From an uncultured Acidobacteriota bacterium (lineage in GTDB: Bacteria > Acidobacteriota > Thermoanaerobaculia > Gp7-AA8), in contig CALMZP010000053.1 of the NCBI GenBank assembly GCA_937870635.1, positions 1 through 64,000 of the forward strand: DNA of 64,000 nt, in the 5' to 3' direction. How positions within the stretch are numbered: position 1 is the first letter of the stretch; the number at the start of each line of letters is the position of its first letter. This document shows, piece after piece, positions 30,747 through 42,990 of this stretch. A program made the translations under genes and the position numbers. The notes beneath the pieces were generated by a model that was not told the DNA's origin, ran no database searches, and saw only the letters and a program-made list of their open reading frames with translations.

Positions 30747-33095
30747 TTATCGGGCGACTGCTCGCCGCCGTCCGGTCGTGGCCGTGCCGAACCGAGTCAC
30801 GAACGCGCGCGGCACACCGGCATAGATGCCCTCGGCCACGCGGTCGTATCCGAGGTACAGGAGGCCTCTGGGAGAGGTGGCGGCGTGAACGGATCCGAAT
30901 TGCGTGCTGTCGTGCCGGAAAATTTCCTGTCGCGGCATCGTCCTGACCTGAGCGAGCGGCGTCCGCGCGGGAAACGTCACGGCCGTCCAGACGATGAACG
31001 TCTCGGTACTCACGATCTCGAGGCGCCTGCTCATGAGCACCAGCCGATCGCCGAATCGGGCCAGCACGGGCTGAATGGGCCTGGCAGCAATGCCGCCGTC
31101 GATGCTCGTGCCTTCACCAGACCCTTCCCTGTCGAACACCGATCCTTCGGGCGAGACTCGAACACCACGCACGTACCATCCGTTGGCAAAAGAGGACCAG
31201 AGGAACACGTAGTTCTCGCCGTCCCATGCGACGACGGGCTTTTCCGAGAACGCGCGGCGTTCCTCGACGATGAGTCCCGAAGGATCCAGAGTCGCTCCCG
31301 ATGCGGAGACACGCGCGGCGAACACTGACTGGAGATCGAGCCCGCAGGTGGGGACGCAGTCGCGGCGCCCGTCTACCCAGCCGACCAGAAAGTCGTCGCC
31401 ATTCGAGGCGGCCGTGACGTCGTAGTTGAAACCGCGGCTGAAGACAATCTGTGTGTCGCCGAGTTCTGCCGGTCCTGACATGGAGAGGCGGCGGCTCATC
31501 ACGCAGAGCTGGCCCTGCGAACATTCGGCGGTCCAGACCACCAGTGCGTGCGTCCCGTTGGCGGCGACATCGAAATGAGTCGCCGCAGGCGCGATCAGGA
31601 TCGGTTCGAAATCGATCCAGTCGCCGCCGTCCGCGGAGATGCGGCGTGCGAACAATCCGTCGGCCTGCCGCCAGGTGACGATGTAGACACGAGGCGTGGC
31701 CGCGAGGCGTACGACCGGGAGAGCCAGCGTGTTCGAGGCCTGCTCGATCGCATAGACCTCGCGCGGCGCGGCGTCGAGCGGCCCACCGAACGATGAGAAG
31801 CGTCGAACGAACGCGCGAGCGAGACGATCGGGTCCGTTCTCCGCCCATCCGACGATATAGCCGGGGTCGGAGGCGGCCACGCGCACTTCCGACTGCAGTG
31901 TCGAGCTCTGGCTGACCAGCACCTGCGTGACCGTATTGAACGTGTCGCTGAGGAGCGTGCTCATCACGTCGAGCCAGCTGGAGCTCAGCTGGGTCCGGAC
32001 GCCTTCGAAGATCAGACGATGCGACCCCTGGCTGGCGAGAGCCATTCCGCCCACCGTGCCGCGCCAGTCGCCAACGAGGTTCGCCGATCCGAACTGCCCT
32101 TCCGTCGTGACCGTCGTGAGGTACGTGCGGGTGATGCTCTGCGACGGCATCGGCACGCGCCATCCGAAGAGGTAGTGCGATCCCTCGCGAATCAGCTCGA
32201 TGTCGCTGAAGGGCGGCGGTGGCGGAGGTCCGAGTGTCCCCGTCTCCCCGGTGTACACGCCCGCGTTGGTCAGGCGGTAGGAGTGCACTTCGGTCGTTCC
32301 CGGCCGTACATGCCGGACCAGGAGATAGCCATCGGACTTCCCTGCGAAAACGTCGAGGAGATCGAGTGTTCCCGTCAGGCCGCTGTCGACCGAGCTGACG
32401 ATTGATCCGTCACCACTGACCCGGTCGGCGGCAATGCGATCGCCGGTCCCGCCGCTTTCGCGGCGTTGATATCGAAGAACGAGGAAATCCGTTCCGTCGG
32501 AAGCGCCGAGCCAGTGCGTGTCGAGCAGACCCGGAGGTGCGGCAGGGAGCTCGATGCGGATGACCGATGGTCCAGTCGGAAGCAGCGTGACGATCGAGCC
32601 GCGAAGGTACGAGGCGTCCGTCGAGGTGCGGCCCTGATCGAGGAAAAGCAGCCGCGGGAGCTCCGCGCCCTCGAGCGTTGCCACGAATCCTTCTTCCACA
32701 TCGAGCGGCAGACGCTCGACCTTTCCATCGATGTCGATGAAGACCAGCTCGTGAAGAATCGGCATCTCCATCAGAACGAGGAAACGCTCACCGGTCCAGA
32801 AGGCGAGTTTCGGGATGCCGTGTCCGATGCGGAGGCCGAGGGGGTCGAGAACTTCGCCTCCCGCACCGATCCTCGCCGCGTACGTGAGGGTCTCGCCCGA
32901 GCGGTCGTCATTCCAGACCACGACGGCCATCGAGCCGTTCGAGTCGGCGACCACGGGCGACTGGTCGAGCGGAGCGGCCGTGATGACCGGTGCCGAGGCC
33001 GGAATTTCCGGAATCGACGGTTCCGGGAGCTGCGCCAGCACCAGCGACGGGACGAGCGAACAGACGACGAGCGATGCGAAGAATGGGATTCTCAT
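30747..33095 (-). CDS. Large secreted repeat protein, paralogue of the 34.7-kb gene
   Basis: 782 residues with a signal peptide (about 1-21). It contains many short beta-rich repeats of the type 'G..FLV.W.D.R....VFAARVS..G..LDP.GL.V' (for example VAWDGENYVFLWSS), resembling WD40-like/beta-propeller cell-surface proteins. It ends GRRRAVAR. A second protein downstream of tpl (34700-36580) shares the same repeats and a C-terminal GVPR.F...(T)GRRRAV.R signature. It is likely extracellular or outer-membrane associated. Function unknown; no catalytic motif seen. Confidence 0.8.
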   Translation of the reverse strand: MRIPFFASLVVCSLVPSLVLAQLPEPSIPEIPASAPVITAAPLDQSPVVADSNGSMAVVVWNDDRSGETLTYAARIGAGGEVLDPLGLRIGHGIPKLAFWTGERFLVLMEMPILHELVFIDIDGKVERLPLDVEEGFVATLEGAELPRLLFLDQGRTSTDASYLRGSIVTLLPTGPSVIRIELPAAPPGLLDTHWLGASDGTDFLVLRYQRRESGGTGDRIAADRVSGDGSIVSSVDSGLTGTLDLLDVFAGKSDGYLLVRHVRPGTTEVHSYRLTNAGVYTGETGTLGPPPPPPFSDIELIREGSHYLFGWRVPMPSQSITRTYLTTVTTEGQFGSANLVGDWRGTVGGMALASQGSHRLIFEGVRTQLSSSWLDVMSTLLSDTFNTVTQVLVSQSSTLQSEVRVAASDPGYIVGWAENGPDRLARAFVRRFSSFGGPLDAAPREVYAIEQASNTLALPVVRLAATPRVYIVTWRQADGLFARRISADGGDWIDFEPILIAPAATHFDVAANGTHALVVWTAECSQGQLCVMSRRLSMSGPAELGDTQIVFSRGFNYDVTAASNGDDFLVGWVDGRRDCVPTCGLDLQSVFAARVSASGATLDPSGLIVEERRAFSEKPVVAWDGENYVFLWSSFANGWYVRGVRVSPEGSVFDREGSGEGTSIDGGIAARPIQPVLARFGDRLVLMSRRLEIVSTETFIVWTAVTFPARTPLAQVRTMPRQEIFRHDSTQFGSVHAATSPRGLLYLGYDRVAEGIYAGVPRAFVTRFGTATTGRRRAVAR

Positions 33096-33138
33096 GGCTG
33101 CCGAGAATCCGAGTGTAACAGGCGCAGCAGCAAATAAG

Positions 33139-36580
<3,442 letters not shown>

Positions 36581-36620
36581 GGGGAGAGGGTTCCGGGCGG
36601 GAGTTTACGCGAAAGATCGA

Positions 36621-36707
36621 AATGTTGAATTCAAATGTTGAATGCTGAATGTTGAACGAACCAGGTTTTCAACATTCAACATTCAACATTTCAACATTCA
36701 ACATTTC
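36621..36707. repeat. Heptamer inverted repeat, ATGTTGA family, copy 3
   Basis: Left arm ATGTTGA, ATGCTGA units (with a short AATTCAA interruption) and right arm CATTCAA/CATTTCAA units; spacer GAACCAGGTTTT. A duplicated unit TTTCAACATT breaks the strict 7-bp phase by one base in the right arm. It lies upstream of the sulfatase-like gene. Confidence 0.88.
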
Positions 36708-36717
36708 GCCCTCCCCG

Positions 36718-36760
36718 CAGCCCCCTTCACGCCCAGGTCCCTCGCTGCGCCCGGATGACA
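36718..36760. repeat. Half copy of the GTCATCCCGAGCG element
   Basis: Only the right half is present: GCCCCCTTCACGCCCAGGTC then CCTCGCTGCGCCCGGATGAC. It abuts the heptamer element at 36621 and ends about 20 nt before the sulfatase-like gene ATG. The paired left half is absent. Confidence 0.8.
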
Positions 36761-36779
36761 GAAGTAAGATCATTCGCAG

Positions 36780-38765
36780 ATGCGACGGCTCATCCTGCTC
36801 TTCGTACTCGTTCTCGCCGCCTGCGCGCGTCCTGCGCCGGAAACGCCGGAGCCGGAACAGGCGCCGGTCTCGATCCTGCTCATCACTCTCGACACGACCC
36901 GCGCGGACGCGATCGGACCGGCCACGCCCACATTCAACGCCCTCGCCGAGCGCGGCCGCCGCTATACGCAGGCGTACGCATCGGCGCCGCAGACGCTTCC
37001 CTCTCACACGTCGATGCTGACCGGCATCTATCCCGCGGCTCACGGCATTCACGAGAACGGGCGTTATCTGCTCGCCGGGCACCGACTCGCCGCCGAACAG
37101 CTCGGCACCGCCGGATATCGAACCGCCGCCTTCGTGTCGGCGTTTGCCGTGGCGCGACGGTTCGGCCTTGCGCGCGGCTTCGACGTTTACGACGACGACT
37201 TCGGCGGCGAAGAGGCTCAGCGTCCTGCCAATGTCACCACCGACCGTGCCGTCGCCTGGCTGGCGCAAACCTCCGAACAACCGGCGTTTCTGTGGGTCCA
37301 TTACTACGACCCGCACTACCCGTACGAGCCCCCCGAACCCTTCCGCTCACAACACAAGAAGAAGCCCTACCTCGGCGAAGTCGCGTTCATGGATCACGAG
37401 ATGGGCCGCCTCATTGAAGCGTTCGAGAAAAGCATCACCGGTCCACGCGCGATCATTGCCGTTGCTGATCACGGTGAAGGGCTGGGGGATCACGGCGAGG
37501 AGCAGCACGGCAATCTCCTCTATCAGGAGACGATGCTCGTCCCTCTCGTCATCGCGGGCGAAGGCATCCGCCCCGGCATCGCCGATTCGCCGGTCAGCAC
37601 GCGGCGCATCTATCACACGATTCTCGACTGGGCCGGCCTCGACGGCACGAACAGCCTTCGCAAGCCGCAGAGCGAAGTCGTGATCGGCGAAGCGATGAAA
37701 CCGTTCCTCGATTACGGGTGGAAGCCGCAGGTCATGGCCATCGAGGGTTCGCAGAAAGCGATTCTGGCGGGTCGGGTGGAGGTCTACGACATCATTGCCG
37801 ATCCAGGAGAGAAAAAGGATCTGGGCCCCGAGGCGGCGATCAGCCGCGGCATCCGGGCCGCGCTGCGCGATTATCCGGTGCCATCGCCGCAGGCGGCCGC
37901 CTCCCCCGCCGTGAGCGAAGAGGAACGCCGGAAGCTGGCCAGCCTCGGATACGTCGCATCTTCGGCCCCGCCGGTCGTCCGTCCCGACGCGCCGCGGCCG
38001 GCGGACATGACGAGGCTCTTCCCTATCCTCGACCGCGCGTCGGGTCATTTCGTGCGCGGCCAGTACGCGGAAGCGCTGCCGCTCCTCGCGCGGATTCAGA
38101 AAGAAGACCCGCACAATCTCGACGCAGCCCTGCGTCTCGCCGTCGCACACTCGACCCTCGGCAACAACTTGGAAGCGCTCGCGGCGTTCGAACGCGCGCA
38201 GCAGATCGCGCCACAGTCGCGCGACGTCCGCGCCTACCTCGCGTTGCATCACGCCCGCGCGCAGGAGTGGGACCGCGCCGCACCGCTGCTCGAGCAGGTG
38301 GTCAGCGAAGAACCCGACCGGCTTCCGGCGGTCGAGGCTCTCGCCATCGTCCGCGAGCGTGAGCAGCGATTCGAAGAGGCGATCCGTCTGCGCGAGAAGG
38401 TCTACTCGATGCGCAGTCCAAGCGGCGCCGAGCTCGCGCGGCTCGGCGAGCTTCAGATGGCGGCGGGAAAGACCACTCCCGCGATCGCTTCGTTCGAGCG
38501 TGCTCGCGCCGCCCTCGGCAATGCATTCCAGCATCACCTCGAGCTTGGAGTCCTGTATCTCGCGGTTCGCCGTTTCCCGGAGGCGCGCGATTCGCTGGAC
38601 CGGGTTCCCGCGACGCATCCGGGGTACTCAATGGCCCTCTTCAAGCGCGCGCAGGTCAGCGTGCTGCTGGGCGAATCCGATCGCCGGCGCCGGATTGAGG
38701 CCGCTCGCGCGAATGCCGATGCGACGACGAAAGAGCTGATCGAGAACGAGCGGTTGTTCCGGTAG
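36780..38765 (+). CDS. Sulfatase-like alkaline-phosphatase-fold lipoprotein with TPR C-terminus
   Basis: 661 residues. A lipoprotein signal ends at AAC (C15), so it is probably membrane anchored. The sulfatase-type domain (about 30-360) has ILLITLDTTRADAIG (metal site), VHYYDPHYPYEPP and ADHGEGLGDHGEEQHG. The nucleophile motif reads T72-L-P-S-H, where true sulfatases have C/S-x-P-S-R, so no formylglycine can form; a Thr nucleophile as in phosphotransferase members is likely. Residues about 420-640 form TPR-like repeats. The real substrate is unknown. Confidence 0.85.
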   Translation: MRRLILLFVLVLAACARPAPETPEPEQAPVSILLITLDTTRADAIGPATPTFNALAERGRRYTQAYASAPQTLPSHTSMLTGIYPAAHGIHENGRYLLAGHRLAAEQLGTAGYRTAAFVSAFAVARRFGLARGFDVYDDDFGGEEAQRPANVTTDRAVAWLAQTSEQPAFLWVHYYDPHYPYEPPEPFRSQHKKKPYLGEVAFMDHEMGRLIEAFEKSITGPRAIIAVADHGEGLGDHGEEQHGNLLYQETMLVPLVIAGEGIRPGIADSPVSTRRIYHTILDWAGLDGTNSLRKPQSEVVIGEAMKPFLDYGWKPQVMAIEGSQKAILAGRVEVYDIIADPGEKKDLGPEAAISRGIRAALRDYPVPSPQAAASPAVSEEERRKLASLGYVASSAPPVVRPDAPRPADMTRLFPILDRASGHFVRGQYAEALPLLARIQKEDPHNLDAALRLAVAHSTLGNNLEALAAFERAQQIAPQSRDVRAYLALHHARAQEWDRAAPLLEQVVSEEPDRLPAVEALAIVREREQRFEEAIRLREKVYSMRSPSGAELARLGELQMAAGKTTPAIASFERARAALGNAFQHHLELGVLYLAVRRFPEARDSLDRVPATHPGYSMALFKRAQVSVLLGESDRRRRIEAARANADATTKELIENERLFR

Positions 38766-38791
38766 GCCTCGCTCGCCCTCCCCACGAACAG

Positions 38792-38880
38792 CAACCGCGG
38801 AGACGCAGAGGACGCAGAGGGGACGCAGAGTCCTGCTGCCATCTCTGCGTCCCTCTGCGCCCTCTGCGTCTCTGCGGTGA
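38792..38880. repeat. CGCAGAG palindromic repeat, copy 2
   Basis: GCAACCGCGGAGACGCAGAG then further CGCAGAG units facing CTCTGCG units; outer ends CAACCGC/GCGGTGA match copy 1 at 26288. It lies after the sulfatase-like gene, next to a terminator. Confidence 0.88.
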
Positions 38881-38901
38881 GCGTCGTCCCCCGAAACAAG
38901 A

Positions 38902-38925
38902 AGGCCCGGCGTTTCCGCCGGGCCT
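38902..38925. terminator. Bidirectional hairpin between convergent sulfatase-like and TonB genes
   Basis: A perfect 10-bp stem AGGCCCGGCG / CGCCGGGCCT with a TTTC loop. On the minus strand it is followed by TCTTGTTTCGG, so it is a plausible terminator for the TonB gene; the plus-strand T-run is weak. Confidence 0.65.
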
Positions 38926-38947
38926 CTCGTTCTGCTGCGTGAAGGAA

Positions 38948-41914
38948 TCAGAATTTGACGCGCATCGCGACTTCGTAACGGCGCGGTGAATAGAACGACC
39001 GGGGAGTTCCGAAGTTGACGGAGTCCGTAGCGAATGGATTGATGTTGTACCCCGTCTGGTTGTCGAGAACGTTCATGACATCGAGATCGAACTGCAGGTT
39101 CACCCGGCTGACGGGGACGGTCTGCGTGTACTTGAAGTCGAACTGGTAGTGACTCGGAGACCTCCGCGAACCTGCTGGCTCAGCGTAACGATTCACGGAG
39201 CTGGTCGAAGATGTCAGATGTGAATAGGGGCGGTAATCCCACGCTTCCCACGGCTCGCCGGACTGATACACGCCATAACCGCCGGCCGTGGCGTTCCAGG
39301 GAAGACGGTAAGTGCCGATCAGTTTGAGCATGTGCCGCCGGTCGCCGCGGAGGAATCCGTACTTGTTGTCCCAGATCTGGCGGCCGGCCGCGTCGGCGAT
39401 AAACGACGAACCGATGAAGATGTTGGCGTCGTTGCCGGTGGTGCTGTTGTCCTGATCGAAGTTGCCGTAGTACTGGCTCCAGGTGTAGGAACCGCGCAGA
39501 AAGACCGGCCCCGCGTTCCAGTCACCTTCCATCGTCGCTTCGTAGTACTTGGTAAAGGCGCCGTCGAGCTCGGCGATGACGTACGAGGAGCCGCTCAGCG
39601 TTCCCGGGCAGACGGCTTTGTTGGAGGCGCAGATCTGCCGGCGCTGATCGTTGAGGTTCGGAATGTAATCGGTTCGCGGGATCCCCTCCGGCGGGTTGTA
39701 ATTCACGCGGGCGGAATTGTTCGTATCCTCCCAGAAATTCGTCGAATAGCGGTGCCGGCCGTAGAGCCGTCCGACGAACCGCTGGGTGAACTGGCGCGAC
39801 GTACCGATCAGGTACTCGTCGACGTAGCGCGGGTCGAGGTCTTCGACGAAGAGCTTGCCCGAGGACGAACCAACCGGATTCACGCCGATCAGGACGCCGT
39901 TGGCATCGAAGTAGGCGTCGTAGAAAAGGTTGATGAGGGCGCGATCCCAGGAAGCGGCGCGCGGGAGCGAGGTCGCGGGGGGGTTGTACCTGGCGTAGCT
40001 GGTATACAGCGTATCGCGGCCGTTGTAGGCCCAGGTGGCGCCGAGCCGCGGCTGGATCTGCTTTTCCCACGGGATCTCGTACATCTCGTACTTGGAGCCG
40101 GGAGAGAGAACGTATCCGGAGAGCGTGGACGAATCGTTCCGGAGACCCTGGCCGTAGAGCGTGTCGTTCGAGACCACGAGGCCGGCGTTGAACGACCAGT
40201 TCTGCCACCGAATCGTATCGTTGAACTCGATGCTCTGCGACTGAAGCTCGGAATGGATGTTGTTGCTGGGAACGTCGCCGGTGCTGCGGATGAAGCGGTT
40301 CGTGAAGAAGACCGGCTGGCCGGCGCAGGCGGTATTGGCCGGACACTTGCTGCGGCCGCCGGTGACGGTGATGGATCCCCATCCGTTCGAGGTACGGGTC
40401 AGATCCTCTTCATCGACGTACCACTGATACCCGACGTGAAGGTCGTGCATGACATTCGTGCCGAGCGTGTGGTTGTAGCCGACCTGCCAGTTTGTCCTGT
40501 AGAAATTCTGATCGTTGATATCAGGGGCCGCGCCGACCGCGCCACCACCCGTACGCACACCATCGCGCAGGTAGCCGTAGCGCTCGATGATCGGAGCGAT
40601 GAACGCGTTGAACGCCGCGTTCCCGGAGAGAGGAGTGGGAACCGCGAGCGCACCCATCTGATCGAGGTTGGCGATGTCGAGCCTAGTCCCGAGACTGATG
40701 GAAGAGAGCGAGCCGAGGCGCAGATGAGGAGCGTCCACGTTTTCATTCGCGTAATCGGTGAATTTGAAGGAGGCGTGGCTCCGGGGAGAAGTGATCCAGG
40801 AGGCCTCGAGGATTCCGATCTTCTGCTTCCCCTCGCCGCTCGTCCCCCGGCTCACCGTGGAGAATGCGCCGATGCTCTGGTTCTTTCCCTCACGCAGGGA
40901 ATCGCGATAGCTGCCGTGAAGGAGGATGTTGCTGGTCGGCGTAAAGGTCAACTTGCCGAAGTACTCGTTCCGCTCGCTGACGAAGTTCGGCACGTCTCCG
41001 TAGGCGTTGGAGGTATTTTCGCGCTCAACCTCAGGGCGGTAGTAGGAACCGTAGACGAAGAGACGGTCGCGGAGAATCGGGCCGCCGACGTTCGCGGTCA
41101 GCCACGAACGCGTCGTGTCGCCCTGCAGGACGATGGTCCGCTTCGGATCGGCGATCATGGAGCTGTTCTGGAACTCGTATCCCAGCTCGCCCATCCATGA
41201 GCTCGTCCCCGATTTGCTGACCGAGTCGATCGTGAATCCCGCCGACCGGTTGAAGTCGATCGCCTTCGCTCCGCCTCGAATGACGGAGATCTGAGCGATG
41301 TCGTGCGTGGAGGGCTCGGCCGACAACGTCCCGAACAGCGGCAGCGTCACATTGACGCCGTCGAAGTGGTACATGTTGTCCTGGCCGCTGCCGCCCGCGC
41401 TCGGGCCGCGGACCGACATCTCGGTGTACTGCACGGCCGGGATGAACTTCACCAGGTCGCGGTACTCCTGGCCCGTGGGGAGTTCTTCGATCACCTGGCC
41501 GCTGAGAGCGCTCTTGACCTCCGTTGACGTGGGATCAATCATCGGCGTCTCCGCGGTGACGGTGATCGTCTCGGCGACCGCTGCCACACCCAGCTGCACG
41601 CTGGCCTGCGTATCCTGGTTCAGGTAGACCTGGACGTCGCGGGTCACGGTGCTCATCCCCGAGAGCGAGTAAGTCACTGTATAGCGGCCGGGCGGGAGCG
41701 CCACGAATCGATACTGCCCCGTCGAATCAGTATTGGTGACGCGAGCCTGCGGGAGCACTGTCGAGCGAGCTTCGACTGTCACCCCGGGCAGCGGCTGCCC
41801 GTCTGTCATCACGGTCCCGCTGATGCTGCCCACCTGCTGGGCGAAAACCGCGGGAACGATCAGGGCGGTGAGGAGAATGAGAAACGGGATACGGAGTGCA
41901 CTTCGTCGGACCAT
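38948..41914 (-). CDS. TonB-dependent receptor, Oar-like, with carboxypeptidase-regulatory domain
   Basis: A 988-residue outer-membrane receptor. A signal peptide (about 1-25) is followed by a carboxypeptidase-regulatory-like domain (VGSISGTVMTDGQPLPGVTVEA, about 27-110). A plug region has TVTAETPMIDPTSTEVKSAL and IEELPTG. A long 22-strand barrel ends in YEVAMRVKF with C-terminal Phe. This domain order is common in large acidobacterial TonB receptors for polysaccharide or peptide uptake. A dyad upstream (41971) may be an operator. Confidence 0.93.
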   Translation of the reverse strand: MVRRSALRIPFLILLTALIVPAVFAQQVGSISGTVMTDGQPLPGVTVEARSTVLPQARVTNTDSTGQYRFVALPPGRYTVTYSLSGMSTVTRDVQVYLNQDTQASVQLGVAAVAETITVTAETPMIDPTSTEVKSALSGQVIEELPTGQEYRDLVKFIPAVQYTEMSVRGPSAGGSGQDNMYHFDGVNVTLPLFGTLSAEPSTHDIAQISVIRGGAKAIDFNRSAGFTIDSVSKSGTSSWMGELGYEFQNSSMIADPKRTIVLQGDTTRSWLTANVGGPILRDRLFVYGSYYRPEVERENTSNAYGDVPNFVSERNEYFGKLTFTPTSNILLHGSYRDSLREGKNQSIGAFSTVSRGTSGEGKQKIGILEASWITSPRSHASFKFTDYANENVDAPHLRLGSLSSISLGTRLDIANLDQMGALAVPTPLSGNAAFNAFIAPIIERYGYLRDGVRTGGGAVGAAPDINDQNFYRTNWQVGYNHTLGTNVMHDLHVGYQWYVDEEDLTRTSNGWGSITVTGGRSKCPANTACAGQPVFFTNRFIRSTGDVPSNNIHSELQSQSIEFNDTIRWQNWSFNAGLVVSNDTLYGQGLRNDSSTLSGYVLSPGSKYEMYEIPWEKQIQPRLGATWAYNGRDTLYTSYARYNPPATSLPRAASWDRALINLFYDAYFDANGVLIGVNPVGSSSGKLFVEDLDPRYVDEYLIGTSRQFTQRFVGRLYGRHRYSTNFWEDTNNSARVNYNPPEGIPRTDYIPNLNDQRRQICASNKAVCPGTLSGSSYVIAELDGAFTKYYEATMEGDWNAGPVFLRGSYTWSQYYGNFDQDNSTTGNDANIFIGSSFIADAAGRQIWDNKYGFLRGDRRHMLKLIGTYRLPWNATAGGYGVYQSGEPWEAWDYRPYSHLTSSTSSVNRYAEPAGSRRSPSHYQFDFKYTQTVPVSRVNLQFDLDVMNVLDNQTGYNINPFATDSVNFGTPRSFYSPRRYEVAMRVKF

Positions 41915-41970
41915 CGGGCCTCCTTGTTTTCTGAGAGAAACCTAACCTTGGCCCGTATGGTAATGAAGTT

Positions 41971-41984
41971 CACACGTTCGTGTG
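41971..41984. promoter_or_regulatory. CACACGTTCGTGTG dyad upstream of the TonB receptor
   Basis: A 6-bp inverted repeat around a TT centre, 57 bp upstream of the receptor start. It may be a transcription-factor site. On the plus strand it is followed by CACCTTTTTTG and could also fold as a small hairpin, but no plus-strand gene ends here. Confidence 0.35.
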
Positions 41985-41994
41985 CACCTTTTTT

Positions 41995-42068
41995 GATTGT
42001 GGATTTTAGATTTTGGATTGAAGTGCGACGGAAATCCAAAATCTAAAATCCAAAATCCAAAATTTAAA
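41995..42068. repeat. Heptamer inverted repeat, AATCCAA family, copy 3
   Basis: The left arm has GGATTTT, AGATTTT and GGATTGA units. The right arm has AATCCAA, AATCTAA and AATCCAA units. The spacer is AAGTGCGACGG. A variant unit (AATCTAA / TTAGATT) again appears in both arms at mirrored places. It fills the gap between the TonB gene start region and the era 3' end. Confidence 0.9.
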
Positions 42069-42069
42069 A

Positions 42070-42990
42070 TTACTCGAGGGGCCGCTCCAGATCGCCGAGG
42101 AAGCGCTCGTCCTCGCGCCACGACTCGTGGACGCCGACGTGCAGGTCGAGATAGACCTTCGCCCCGAGGATGGCCTCCAGCTCCAGGCGCGCCTCGGTGC
42201 CGATGCGTTTGACCATGTCGCCGCGCTTGCCGATGACGATCGGCTTCTGCGACTCGCGCTCGACGACGATGGTCGCCCAGATCTTGATCAGGTTCTTCTC
42301 TTCGTCGTCCTCGAACCGGTCGACCGAGACGGCCGTCGTATACGGAAGCTCATCCGAAGTGTTCTGCAGAACCTTCTCCCGGATGATCTCAGCCGCGAAA
42401 AACCGCTCTGGCTGGGTGGTGAAATCCTCGGTGGGGTAGGTCGGCGGCCCCGGCTTCAGATTCCCGAAGAAGAGGGTCGCCAGCTCGTCGGCGCCCTCCC
42501 CGCTCGAGGCTGACAGGGGCACGATCTCGTCGAACAGCTCGAAACCGGAATACTGCTGGATCATCGGCAGGAGGCGGTTCTTCTTCAGAAGGTCGATCTT
42601 GTTGAGAATGACGAAACGTTTGGATTCAGGCTGCTTCGCCTTCTGCTCCCGCAGCATCTCGATGACGTACTCATCGCCTTTCCCGAACGCCTCGCTCGCG
42701 TCGACGATCAGCGCGACGATGTCCGCCTCGCCGAAACTCTCCCGGACGTGATGCATCATCCTCACGTTCAGCTTGTGCAGCGGCCGGTGGATTCCCGGCG
42801 TGTCGAGGAAGGCGATCTGCCCCCGCGGTTCGTTGAGGATTCCCACGATCCGGTTCCGGGTCGTCTGCGGCTTGTTCGAGACGATGGACACCTTGTGGCC
42901 GAGAAGGCGGTTGAGCAGCGTCGATTTCCCCGCGTTCGGGCGGCCGACCAGGGCGACGACTCCGGAACGTGGCTGGGGGACCGCCATCAC
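42070..42990 (-). CDS. era: GTPase Era
   Basis: A 306-residue 16S rRNA-binding GTPase for 30S maturation. G1 is GRPNAGKST, G3 is DTPGIHRPLHKLN, and NKID gives G4. The KH domain carries VIGKRGDMVKRIGTEARLELE. The ATG overlaps the stop of the upstream CorC-like gene by a few nt. Its stop lies at the edge of the repeat. Confidence 0.97.
   Translation of the reverse strand: MMAVPQPRSGVVALVGRPNAGKSTLLNRLLGHKVSIVSNKPQTTRNRIVGILNEPRGQIAFLDTPGIHRPLHKLNVRMMHHVRESFGEADIVALIVDASEAFGKGDEYVIEMLREQKAKQPESKRFVILNKIDLLKKNRLLPMIQQYSGFELFDEIVPLSASSGEGADELATLFFGNLKPGPPTYPTEDFTTQPERFFAAEIIREKVLQNTSDELPYTTAVSVDRFEDDEEKNLIKIWATIVVERESQKPIVIGKRGDMVKRIGTEARLELEAILGAKVYLDLHVGVHESWREDERFLGDLERPLE

Noticed and set aside
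39332-41200. 622-codon plus-strand ORF opposite the TonB receptor
   Set aside because: Antisense of a clear receptor gene with no recognisable domain or ribosome site.
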